Shown here piece by piece: positions 1 to 6,155 of a stretch of DNA of 6,648 bases. The position numbers were made by a program, and so were the translations under genes. Source of the stretch: Corallococcus sp. (GTDB lineage: Bacteria; Bacillota; Clostridia; Christensenellales; CAG-314). The notes under the pieces are model-generated. The model worked only from the letters and a program-made list of their open reading frames with translations, did not search any database and was not told where the DNA came from. Where the stretch lies: NCBI GenBank assembly GCA_023663205.1, contig JAMPHX010000072.1, forward strand, positions 1 to 6,648, in the 5' to 3' direction. Position 1 is the first letter of the stretch, and every line of letters begins with the position of its first letter.

Positions 1-215
1 GGTCCCGTAATATCGGCGTCCAACACGGCTGTTTCGTAACCGTTTAGTTTTGCCCTCGTAGCAAGCATAGACGTTACAAGCGATTTGCCTACTCCTCCTT
101 TGCCGGAAACAACTGCAATTACTTTTTTGATATGCGAGTATGCGTTTTGTTTTGCAAGCAAACTGTCATTGCACTGCGATTTGCAGTTTTTGCAGTCGTT
201 GTTACATTCGCTCAT
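1..215 (-). CDS. mrp: Mrp/Nbp35-family P-loop ATPase, 5' part only
   Basis: This is the first 71 codons of a minus-strand gene that leaves the window at base 1. The start is the ATG at 213-215, with GGAG at 221-224 five bases upstream. The translation begins with a small cysteine cluster (C4, C8, C11, C15), then a hydrophobic beta strand and the deviant Walker A motif SGKGGVGKS (residues 37-45, with the signature lysine K39). LDADITGP follows at 65-72, the Walker A' region typical of Mrp/ApbC/Nbp35. Proteins of this family are cytosolic ATPases that carry or transfer iron-sulfur clusters. The N-terminal cysteines resemble the tip seen in clostridial Mrp proteins; cluster binding there is inference. 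The start lies one base after the stop of the lipid kinase gene, so the two are almost certainly co-transcribed and probably translationally coupled. MinD or ParA are less likely because of the Cys tip and the DADITGP strand. Confidence 0.9.
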   Translation of the reverse strand, partial: MSECNNDCKNCKSQCNDSLLAKQNAYSHIKKVIAVVSGKGGVGKSLVTSMLATRAKLNGYETAVLDADITG

Positions 216-216
216 A

Positions 217-1089
217 TTAACTCCGGTAAAACAAGTTCAATTTGCCGTGAACGCAGCGGCAATTCAAAATTTTGCCTTCAAACACTTCGCCGTCCACTTC
301 GGTTTTACCGTCGTCCAGCAGTTCCAATGTAACTGCGTCTGTACGGAAGTGTTCTACACAAGGTTCAGTTATGTGTTTGCCTTTCAAAAACTTCAACAGC
401 ATTCCCAATACTTCGCGTTTGCGTATTTCCTTTATTACGACAACGTCCATAAGCCCGTCGTCTACAACTGAGTAGGGCGAAAGCGGCATACCGCCTCCTA
501 TGCAGGTGCCGTTTGTTGCTGCAACGATAAATACGTTTGACTCTATGTTTTTGTCCTCGGCGGTAACGCGCGCTTTGTGAAATTTCAAATGTGTCAGTAC
601 GCTGAGCAGCGCTACGTAATACTTTATTTTGCCGTACAAATGCTTTATTTCGGCATATTTTACAAGGGTATCCACATCCATTCCCGCGCCGGCACAGTTA
701 ATGGCGCGCTTTTCGTCCAGTTGTATGTAATCGATATAGCGCGTGTTACCTTGCAAGATTGTGTATACGGCGTCTTCCGTTTTGGTGGGGATATCTGTTG
801 CGCGCACAAAGTCGTTGCCCGTTCCGCACGGGATAAGCCCCAACCTTACGTTATCGAAGCAAACAATGCCGTTTAAAACTTCGTTGAATGTTCCGTCCCC
901 TCCCATAACGATAATGTCGGCATTGCCGCTTTTTGTAAGTTCTGCGGCAATTTCTTGGGCATGACCCGCGTATTCGGTAGGGTGCAGCGTGTACTGCGTT
1001 TTGTTTGCGTCAAGTATCGCTTCGGTTTTGGCAAGGGCTTTTTTTGCTTTTTTGTTGCCTGAATTGAGATTGATGATAATGTGAAACAC
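217..1089 (-). CDS. Diacylglycerol-kinase-family lipid kinase (DgkB/YegS/BmrU type)
   Basis: This 290-residue protein has the full length and motif order of the DAGK catalytic family, which uses ATP to phosphorylate diacylglycerol or related lipids at the inner face of the membrane and recycles lipid for phospholipid synthesis. Visible motifs are an N-terminal strand ending in NLNSGN (7-12), T-x3-GHA (38-44), the nucleotide-binding GGDGT (63-67), GTGND (89-93), NGTCIGGG (193-200), DDGLMDV (210-216) and the C-terminal DGE (266-268) that holds the catalytic acid in DgkB-type enzymes. No transmembrane segment or signal peptide is evident. The start is GTG (1087-1089). AGAGG at 1096-1100 precedes it by six bases, and an in-frame TAG overlaps that site, so no longer start is possible. 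The gene is first in the leftward operon and is followed after one base by the Mrp gene. The exact lipid substrate (diacylglycerol, sphingoid base or undecaprenol-like) cannot be told from sequence. Confidence 0.93.
   Translation of the reverse strand: MFHIIINLNSGNKKAKKALAKTEAILDANKTQYTLHPTEYAGHAQEIAAELTKSGNADIIVMGGDGTFNEVLNGIVCFDNVRLGLIPCGTGNDFVRATDIPTKTEDAVYTILQGNTRYIDYIQLDEKRAINCAGAGMDVDTLVKYAEIKHLYGKIKYYVALLSVLTHLKFHKARVTAEDKNIESNVFIVAATNGTCIGGGMPLSPYSVVDDGLMDVVVIKEIRKREVLGMLLKFLKGKHITEPCVEHFRTDAVTLELLDDGKTEVDGEVFEGKILNCRCVHGKLNLFYRS
221..224 (-). promoter_or_regulatory. Ribosome binding site of the Mrp gene
   Basis: GGAG on the minus strand, five bases before the ATG at 215. It lies inside the last codons of the upstream lipid kinase gene, so ribosomes terminating on the kinase sit on top of it. 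This supports coupled translation. Confidence 0.7.
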
Positions 1090-1095
1090 GTATAG

Positions 1096-1100
1096 CCTCT
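1096..1100 (-). promoter_or_regulatory. Ribosome binding site fixing the GTG start of the lipid kinase
   Basis: AGAGG on the minus strand, six bases before the GTG. A TAG in the kinase reading frame overlaps this site, so the GTG is the first possible start codon of the frame. Confidence 0.75.
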
Positions 1101-1119
1101 AAATTGTTTTAGTAAAAAA

Positions 1120-1148
1120 ATTATAGTCTTATTTTTCTTTTCAGTCAA
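1120..1148 (-). promoter_or_regulatory. Sigma-A-type promoter of the lipid kinase-mrp operon
   Basis: Read on the minus strand, TTGACT (1143-1148) and TATAAT (1120-1125) are separated by exactly 17 bases. Transcription would begin near 1113, giving a leader of about 24 bases before the GTG. The -10 is a full consensus match and the -35 differs at one position. This suggests constitutive housekeeping expression. Confidence 0.82.
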
Positions 1149-1230
1149 CAGTTTGAGTGCAATTGTTAAAATGAGAGTGCGGTTTTCGTTATTAGCGGCA
1201 AAAGCGAATTGGATTTGCTATTGTCTTCAA

Positions 1231-1259
1231 TTGACAGAGCATTGCAATAGGTATATAAT
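1231..1259 (+). promoter_or_regulatory. Consensus sigma-A promoter of the RND permease gene
   Basis: TTGACA (1231-1236) and TATAAT (1254-1259) match the housekeeping consensus at all twelve positions, with the optimal 17-base spacer. The start of transcription would be near 1266, leaving only about 17 bases of leader before the ATG, just enough for the ribosome binding site. The spacer holds the 8-base palindrome ATTGCAAT (1241-1248), and TCAATTGA (1227-1234) overlaps the -35. Either could be an operator half, but both are short and may be chance. Confidence 0.85.
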
Positions 1260-1282
1260 TTTGATTACAAAAAGGTGGTAGT

Positions 1283-4200
1283 ATGAAAAGTATTGTAAAA
1301 ACTGCATTAAACAGACCTCTTACCGTGTGCGTTTTGGTGGTCATACTGTTGGCTACGGGATTGCTTGCCACATTCGATATGTCCATAAATTTACTTCCAG
1401 ATATGGCAATGCCCATGATGGGCGTAACCGTCATATATCCGGGAGCGGACGCCGATTCGGTGCAAAATGACGTTACGGATGTTGTGGAAACGGCTGTCCG
1501 CACCGTTACCGGCATAGAAAAAATAGAAACGTATTCGTACGAAAACGTATCTCTTATGATACTGACTTTTGCTTACGGTACGGATATGTCTGTCAAGACG
1601 GACGCGCTTGAAAAGTTGTTCAAAACAACCGCGCTTCCCGAGGCGTGTTACGACCCCATTTTTACAATGGTAGATATGAACGGTTCGGCGGTTGCGACCG
1701 TTGCGGTGTACAACTCCGACGGCGACGTAGACAAATTGACTGCCGACGCGCGCTCTCTCGAAAAATTGTTTTACGGTATAGAGGGAGTAGGGTCCGTATC
1801 GATAGTTGGTTCTCCCGAAAGGCAAATAAATATAACGGCGCTCAGCGGTTTGGATATCACTTCGCTTGTAATCGTCGACGCGCTTTCAAAGGAAAATATG
1901 GATATTCCTTTGGGTACGATAATGTCCGACGGCAGCGTTGTTTCGGTTCGTAACGCGTCAGACGCGACAAGCGCGCTTGACGTAATGAAGTTGCCTGTCA
2001 AAATGCAACTTTCCGCTGCTGTGATTTCGCAGTTGACAAGCATCAAAACGCTTGTTTCGTCGTATGAATCCATGACACTTGACGAATTTGACGATATGCT
2101 TGCAAAAGCCGACGCCGCGCGCGAGCGCATTGCGGAAATGGACGCAATGACAGCCGACCAATTGCAGGCGGAACAAAACAATCTTGCCGCGCTCAAATCG
2201 GTAATGACGTTGCTGCGCAGATATACCGCGGCGGAACTCAACCTGCTGTGGAAAACGACGTTTGCCCCAATTGTAAACGACAGCGGGTTTGCCGATTTGA
2301 CCGACGACGAATTGCAGGAGATTGCAACTAACAGAAATATGTCCGTGGATTTGCTCAAATGGATGCGCGACTCGGCAAAAGACGGCACGTTGGAAAGCAA
2401 TTGGCAAATTTTGGTTGATTTCCGCAAAATTTTCCCCACAGAGGATACAAACGGCGACGGCGACTTACTGGGCGACGACATAACCTACGAACAGTTTGCG
2501 TACCTGTTCCGCGACGGCGGTGAAATTGACGGAACGAAGTACCAAGGGCTTGGTTTAATACACGATACTACCTGCAACGTACCCGATTGTCCCGAAAAAC
2601 ATCTTGATTACGACAAAACGGTACAGGCGTGCCAATTTGCCGATAACGTCAATACCGTTGCGTACAACAACATAATAAATACCAAACGTCAGGCTGAGGA
2701 AAAGGGCGAAACGGCGTATATTTCCGACGCGCAGTATGCGGCGTTGTTTGTAAATACCGCCGACGGCAATCAAGCGGTTGCGCTGATGTCGCCGCAGGTA
2801 ATAGGAATAATCCGCTCGGACAATTACGAGGCAAACAAGGAGATTTTGCGCAGTTACAAACTCAAACATGTCGTAACGGAAGCAGGCGAAAACTATGGCA
2901 AAGCGGTGTATGCAAACGGCGAATTGTTTCAAAGAAACGCCGACGGCAGGGCGGTCAACAAGGACGGACTGTTTATATCTTCCGACGGCAGACTTGTAAA
3001 CGCCGACGGCAAATACGTAGACGCAAAGGGCGGGTTGATTTCTCTTACGGACGAGACGGATATGCTTTTCCGCTATTCGTACGGCGAGTACGTCATATTT
3101 ACTACGGAAGAACTTGTTGAGTTGTGCAGAGCGCTTTCTCTCGATATCGGCTTCGATATGACAACAGACGTTGTAAATTTTGTGCGCCGCAACGATTTTT
3201 CGTCGGTGACAGACGGGGCGCTGCTGTTGCCGTTATCCGCCGTGGGACGCGTGGAGGAAAAGATAAACTTCGACGCCTATGCTCAGTACAACGGATTGAC
3301 TTCCGTAGTAGTGGAAGTGTACGCCAATGCCGACGCTAACACCACCAAGATAGTTGAAAAAGTAAAATCCATTATGCAAAACGCTCAAACCGAAAGCAAC
3401 ATAGTGCTTATCGACGATATGGCGGAGTTTATCAACGACAGCATAGGAAACGTGCTTACTTCCATAGTTATAGGCGGTGTCCTTGCAATAATAGTAATCT
3501 ACCTGTTTGTAAAGAAGGTGCGTTCTTCGCTTGTTATCGCAATTACTTTGCCGCTGTCGGTATTGGTTGCGCTGCTGTGTATGTGGGCAATGAACATTAC
3601 ACTCAATATGGTATCGCTGGGCGGGCTTGCGGTAGGCATAGGTATGCTTGTAGATAACAGCATAGTTGTGCTTGAAAGCATCACCAAACGTCGCGACGCA
3701 GGCGAAAGCGTTTGGGACAGTTGCTTTCACGGCACGTGCGAAGTGGCAGGTTCTCTTTTGGCGTCCACTCTTACAAACGTATGCGTGTTTTTCCCAATGC
3801 TGTTTGTAGAGGGGCTTACCAAAGAAGTTTTTTACGACCTTGTATGGGCGGTAATATTTGCAATAGTAATGTCGCTTATCGTAGCCGTTACGGTTATTCC
3901 GTCGCTGTACGGACTTGTGTATCGCAACGCCGACAATCCCGATAAGGCAAAGCGTTCTGACTCCGACAAACCTTCCAAACGTCGGGTGCGCGCGGATAAA
4001 CCTCACGGAAAAGGCGGCGTTTCGCGTATGGAAACCGCATACGGCGGTTTGCTTGCAAAGGCGCTTACCAAACGCTCGTTAGTGTGCATTGTCGCGCTTG
4101 TGCTGTTTGCAAGCAGTTGTTTGTTGGTATTTACCACCGGCAGCGAATTTATGCCGTCCTGCGACAAAGGTTCAATAGAAGTAAACCTTGCATTCGGCAG

Positions 4201-5863
4201 TTCGGCAACTCTTGACGAAGCCAATGCGGCAACGCTCAAAGCGGCAGACGTAGTAAACTCTCTTGACGAGGGCGGACAGATTTCTCGGATGGCAATTACT
4301 GTGGGCAAACAGGGGATGATAGCCTTTAACTTGTCGGGCAAACTCAAAGTACAACTGGATACTTCCAAAGCAAATACGGGAGAAATGGCGCAAAAAATGC
4401 GTCTTGCGCTTCAAGAGGCGGGTATTCACGCCACAGTCACGGAAATGGACGGCGTCGTTGCCGAGGTCACAAGCGGTATGGCAGGGATGTCCGTCACAGT
4501 AGTCGGCGAAGATATGGATACTTTGGGCGAGATTGCCCAAAAGGTAAAAGTTGCGCTGGAAAACACCGACGGCGTAACTTCCGTTACAGACAATTCCGCC
4601 ACGCGCAACACTCAGGTAAACTTTGTTTTGGACAAATACAAATGCGCGGAACGCGGCGTGGATTACCAACTTGCCGTATCTATGCTCCGCGTGGGTCTTG
4701 CCGGTCACACTGCGGCAAACATAAAGGTAGAAGGAGAGCAATGTCAAGTCAACGTAGGGTTTTGCGATGACGCTGTGCAAAGCGTTGACTCTATCAAAAA
4801 TTTGATTGTGGGCTTCGATGCAGACGGCGCGGTCAAGTTGGCGGACGTACTTGACAACGTAAGGTACGACAGTGTGTACTCGGTAATCCGCAAGGTGGAC
4901 GGCAAGTACGAAACCACGTTGGATGTGGAAACGTACGGCGCGGATAGCGGTACCGTTTCCAAGCGTATTGCGCAAAGCGTCAATGCCGTGCTCAAAGATT
5001 ACGACGGTTACCAATACGTCGAGGGCGGCGTAGCAAGTTATCTTTCGGAAGCGTTCGACGGACTTGTCGTTGCGCTTATTGCGGCGTTTGCGCTGCTGTA
5101 CGGAGTAATGGCTTGTCAGTTTGAATCGCTTGTAAAACCGTTTGTAGTAATTATGAGCATACCGTTTGCGTTTACCGGCGGATTTTTGGCATTGGTTATT
5201 ACGGGCACAACTCTCAACATCGTTTCGTTTGTGGGGCTTATTATGCTTATGGGAGTAATAGTAAACGGCGCCATAGTCATGATAGACAAGATTGAATCTT
5301 TAATAAAAGACGGCGTAGACCCCAAGCGTGCCGTAATAGAAGGCGCGTCTGCAAGACTTCGCCCGATACTTATGACAACGCTTACCACAGTGCTTGCGCT
5401 TGTACCGCTTGCGCTCGGTTTGGGCAAAGGCGGCGAACTTATGCAGCCTATGGGCATAGTGGTACTGGGCGGTTTGACTTTGGGAACTTTGGTTACGCTT
5501 GTGCTTATTCCATGTTTCTACTGTATTGTCAAACGGATAAGGTTTACGGGCGGTAAGCAATCGCAGGCGGTATCGACTTCCGCAAACGGCAGTGAGGAAA
5601 GCGCAGACGCTGCATTGCATTCGGATACGGCGGGCGCAGGCACTCCGGAAACCGTTCGGTTGCTTACCTGTTCGGAAGATACCGTTTGCAGTGCCGTTGA
5701 AGATAAGGACGGCGTATCTGCAAATACCGCTGCGGACATTGTTGAGGAAATACAGCAAAATATGCCAAACGACAATGCGGATTGCAGCGGGGTTTCGGCA
5801 GACAAAGCAACCGTTACAGATGACGTCGGCAAACAGAAAAATAACAAAAAGAAGAAAAAATAG
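1283..5863 (+). CDS. Giant AcrB/SwrC-type RND efflux permease with enlarged first extracytoplasmic loop
   Basis: This is a 1526-residue inner-membrane transporter of the HAE/AcrB RND superfamily, whose members use the proton gradient to expel drugs, lipids or surfactants; typical length is about 1020-1070. The start is ATG at 1283 with AAGGTGG (1272-1278) four bases upstream; an in-frame TGA at 1262-1264 excludes a longer form. Estimated membrane segments: TM1 13-31, TM2 721-743, TM3 750-769, TM4 776-797, TM5 824-842, TM6 853-878, TM7 932-952, TM8 1260-1278, TM9 1286-1307, TM10 1313-1334, TM11 1360-1378, TM12 1389-1416. Family marks are VDNSIVV in TM4 (D791, N792), QFESL after TM8, VNGAIV in TM10 and RLRPILMTT at TM11 (R1358, R1360). 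Loop 2 (953-1259) is of normal size. Loop 1 (32-720) is about twice normal, with an insertion near 243-648. The loop between TM6 and TM7 is Lys/Arg-rich, and a low-complexity 105-residue tail follows TM12. No adaptor gene adjoins it. The substrate is unknown. Confidence 0.93.
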   Translation: MKSIVKTALNRPLTVCVLVVILLATGLLATFDMSINLLPDMAMPMMGVTVIYPGADADSVQNDVTDVVETAVRTVTGIEKIETYSYENVSLMILTFAYGTDMSVKTDALEKLFKTTALPEACYDPIFTMVDMNGSAVATVAVYNSDGDVDKLTADARSLEKLFYGIEGVGSVSIVGSPERQINITALSGLDITSLVIVDALSKENMDIPLGTIMSDGSVVSVRNASDATSALDVMKLPVKMQLSAAVISQLTSIKTLVSSYESMTLDEFDDMLAKADAARERIAEMDAMTADQLQAEQNNLAALKSVMTLLRRYTAAELNLLWKTTFAPIVNDSGFADLTDDELQEIATNRNMSVDLLKWMRDSAKDGTLESNWQILVDFRKIFPTEDTNGDGDLLGDDITYEQFAYLFRDGGEIDGTKYQGLGLIHDTTCNVPDCPEKHLDYDKTVQACQFADNVNTVAYNNIINTKRQAEEKGETAYISDAQYAALFVNTADGNQAVALMSPQVIGIIRSDNYEANKEILRSYKLKHVVTEAGENYGKAVYANGELFQRNADGRAVNKDGLFISSDGRLVNADGKYVDAKGGLISLTDETDMLFRYSYGEYVIFTTEELVELCRALSLDIGFDMTTDVVNFVRRNDFSSVTDGALLLPLSAVGRVEEKINFDAYAQYNGLTSVVVEVYANADANTTKIVEKVKSIMQNAQTESNIVLIDDMAEFINDSIGNVLTSIVIGGVLAIIVIYLFVKKVRSSLVIAITLPLSVLVALLCMWAMNITLNMVSLGGLAVGIGMLVDNSIVVLESITKRRDAGESVWDSCFHGTCEVAGSLLASTLTNVCVFFPMLFVEGLTKEVFYDLVWAVIFAIVMSLIVAVTVIPSLYGLVYRNADNPDKAKRSDSDKPSKRRVRADKPHGKGGVSRMETAYGGLLAKALTKRSLVCIVALVLFASSCLLVFTTGSEFMPSCDKGSIEVNLAFGSSATLDEANAATLKAADVVNSLDEGGQISRMAITVGKQGMIAFNLSGKLKVQLDTSKANTGEMAQKMRLALQEAGIHATVTEMDGVVAEVTSGMAGMSVTVVGEDMDTLGEIAQKVKVALENTDGVTSVTDNSATRNTQVNFVLDKYKCAERGVDYQLAVSMLRVGLAGHTAANIKVEGEQCQVNVGFCDDAVQSVDSIKNLIVGFDADGAVKLADVLDNVRYDSVYSVIRKVDGKYETTLDVETYGADSGTVSKRIAQSVNAVLKDYDGYQYVEGGVASYLSEAFDGLVVALIAAFALLYGVMACQFESLVKPFVVIMSIPFAFTGGFLALVITGTTLNIVSFVGLIMLMGVIVNGAIVMIDKIESLIKDGVDPKRAVIEGASARLRPILMTTLTTVLALVPLALGLGKGGELMQPMGIVVLGGLTLGTLVTLVLIPCFYCIVKRIRFTGGKQSQAVSTSANGSEESADAALHSDTAGAGTPETVRLLTCSEDTVCSAVEDKDGVSANTAADIVEEIQQNMPNDNADCSGVSADKATVTDDVGKQKNNKKKKK
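2444..2479 (+). other. EF-hand/dockerin-like calcium loop inside the RND insertion
   Basis: The codons encode DTNGDGDLLGDD (residues 388-399). This fits the twelve-position calcium loop: Asp at 1, Asn at 3, Asp at 5, Gly at 6, a hydrophobic residue at 8 and an acidic residue at 12. Flanking segments ILVDFRKIF (376-384) and ITYEQFAYLF (400-409) look like the entering and exiting helices of a helix-loop-helix. An earlier acidic helix, LTDDELQEIA, lies just upstream and could be part of a degenerate partner hand. Calcium binding is inferred from the pattern. Confidence 0.7.
2942..3046 (+). repeat. Five tandem seven-residue DG repeats in the RND insertion
   Basis: Residues 554-588 read as DGRAVNK, DGLFISS, DGRLVNA, DGKYVDA, KGGLISL: five in-register units with a turn-forming Asp-Gly (Lys-Gly in the last), a hydrophobic residue at position 4, and Val or Ile at position 5. 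Such a period suggests stacked short strands with DG turns. The DNA is diverged between units, so the pattern is maintained at the protein level and is not a recent DNA duplication. Confidence 0.7.
5546..5860 (+). other. Low-complexity cytoplasmic tail of the RND permease
   Basis: After TM12, residues 1422-1526 form a Ser/Ala/Thr/Asp/Glu-rich, probably disordered tail on the cytoplasmic side, ending in a basic patch (KQKNNKKKKK). Ordinary RND permeases stop within a few dozen residues of TM12. The tail contains Cys residues (in TCSEDTVCS and ADCSG) and one potential helix (ADIVEEIQQNM). It could be a docking or tethering segment; nothing in it identifies a known domain. Confidence 0.7.
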
Positions 5864-6017
5864 TTAAGTATCCGGTAAAGGCGGAAAGAAGTTTACCGTA
5901 GTTTCGTAAACGAAAACACAATTCCGTTTGCTTGCGGAAGCGACTGCCGACAGAGCGGTTGTATATACCGAATTTCGCAAGGATGACAGAAACTTACATA
6001 TCGCAGAACATAAATAC
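5864..6017. other. Non-coding stretch with several small hairpins after the RND gene
   Basis: No gene with a credible start lies here. Three short hairpins can be drawn on the plus strand: CGGTAAA/TTTACCG (5873-5879 with 5892-5898), TTTCG/CGAAA with a TAAA loop (5902-5906 with 5911-5915), and TTCCG/CGGAA (5922-5926 with 5935-5939). A competing pairing, GTTTAC/GTAAAC (5891-5896 with 5906-5911), would exclude the first two. None is followed by a T run, so they are not themselves terminators. They may protect the 3' end of the RND messenger or be remnants of an older element. Confidence 0.45.
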
Positions 6018-6069
6018 AGCGCACTATATCTTGCAAGGCATGATAGTGCGCTTATTTAATTTATTTATT
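6018..6069 (+). terminator. Rho-independent terminator
   Basis: A perfect ten-pair stem (AGCGCACTAT at 6018-6027 with ATAGTGCGCT at 6043-6052) has a 15-base loop and is followed by a T-rich run up to 6069. It would end the RND transcript about 155 bases after its stop codon and insulates the next gene. The loop is larger and the T run more interrupted by A than in the strongest terminators. Confidence 0.78.
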
Positions 6070-6118
6070 GTGTGGTAACGGAAAGTTAGGCAGTAATTAT
6101 GCGGATATACAGTTTGCT

Positions 6119-6140
6119 CTTTACATAAACTTTACATTTG
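6119..6140 (+). promoter_or_regulatory. Upstream pair of CTTTACAT repeats (PhoP/OmpR-type box)
   Basis: CTTTACAT at 6119-6126 and CTTTACATTTG at 6130-6140 are direct repeats 11 bases apart, i.e. TTTACA-N5-TTTACA. This matches the architecture of Bacillus PhoP boxes (TT[ACT]A[CT]A repeats at one helical turn). The second copy also starts the palindrome TTTACATTTGTAAA (6131-6144), which offers a different reading as a dimer operator. Confidence 0.5.
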
Positions 6141-6155
6141 TAAAAATATTCGGTA

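Larger units (their letters stand above)
2009..3226 (+). other. Insertion of about 400 residues in the first porter/docking loop of the RND permease
   Basis: Residues about 243-648 have no counterpart in ordinary AcrB-type proteins. Before it, the chain reads like the end of the family's p-x-G motif and following strand (SDGSVVSVRN, 215-224). After it, the family pattern resumes with LPLSAVGRVEE (649-659), equivalent to the LRDVAKIE strand of AcrB. That places the extra sequence in or at the edge of the N-terminal docking subdomain, facing away from the membrane. In order it holds a Glu/Ala-rich helical stretch (about 245-330), an EF-hand-like unit (about 374-409), a Cys cluster (C431, C436, C450), a mixed stretch and five DG heptads (554-588). 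The boundaries are estimates made by eye. Confidence 0.75.

Noticed and set aside
1036..1060. Poly-A runs in the kinase gene (codons for NKKAKKAL) as a frameshift site
   Set aside because: The kinase frame is intact with all motifs on both sides, and the Lys-rich segment fits the family's N-terminus.
873..1148. A 91-codon minus-strand frame overlapping the start of the lipid kinase
   Set aside because: Its ATG lies in the -35 element of the operon promoter, it shares the region with the well-supported kinase in another frame, and its translation matches no recognisable family.
1149..1230. A repressor operator between the divergent promoters, e.g. CTATTG (1218-1223) with CAATAG (1245-1250)
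   Set aside because: The six-base arms are 21 bases apart and nothing else in the interval is symmetric, which is expected by chance.
3233..5014. Long antisense frames (257 and 280 codons) opposite the RND gene, and others at 1771-2481
   Set aside because: They arise from the codon pattern of the sense gene, have Tyr/His/Arg-rich low-credibility translations, and lie opposite clearly conserved RND motifs.
5928..6059. A 43-codon frame beginning with TTG and reading into the terminator stem
   Set aside because: There is no ribosome binding site and only a TTG start, and its last codons overlap the terminator hairpin. The composition looks coding-like, so a gene remnant is possible but unsupported.
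6099..6128. A 9-codon peptide starting at ATG 6099 upstream of the surface-protein gene
   Set aside because: It is very short, has no ribosome binding site, and lies upstream of the predicted promoter starts, so it would not be in the leader.
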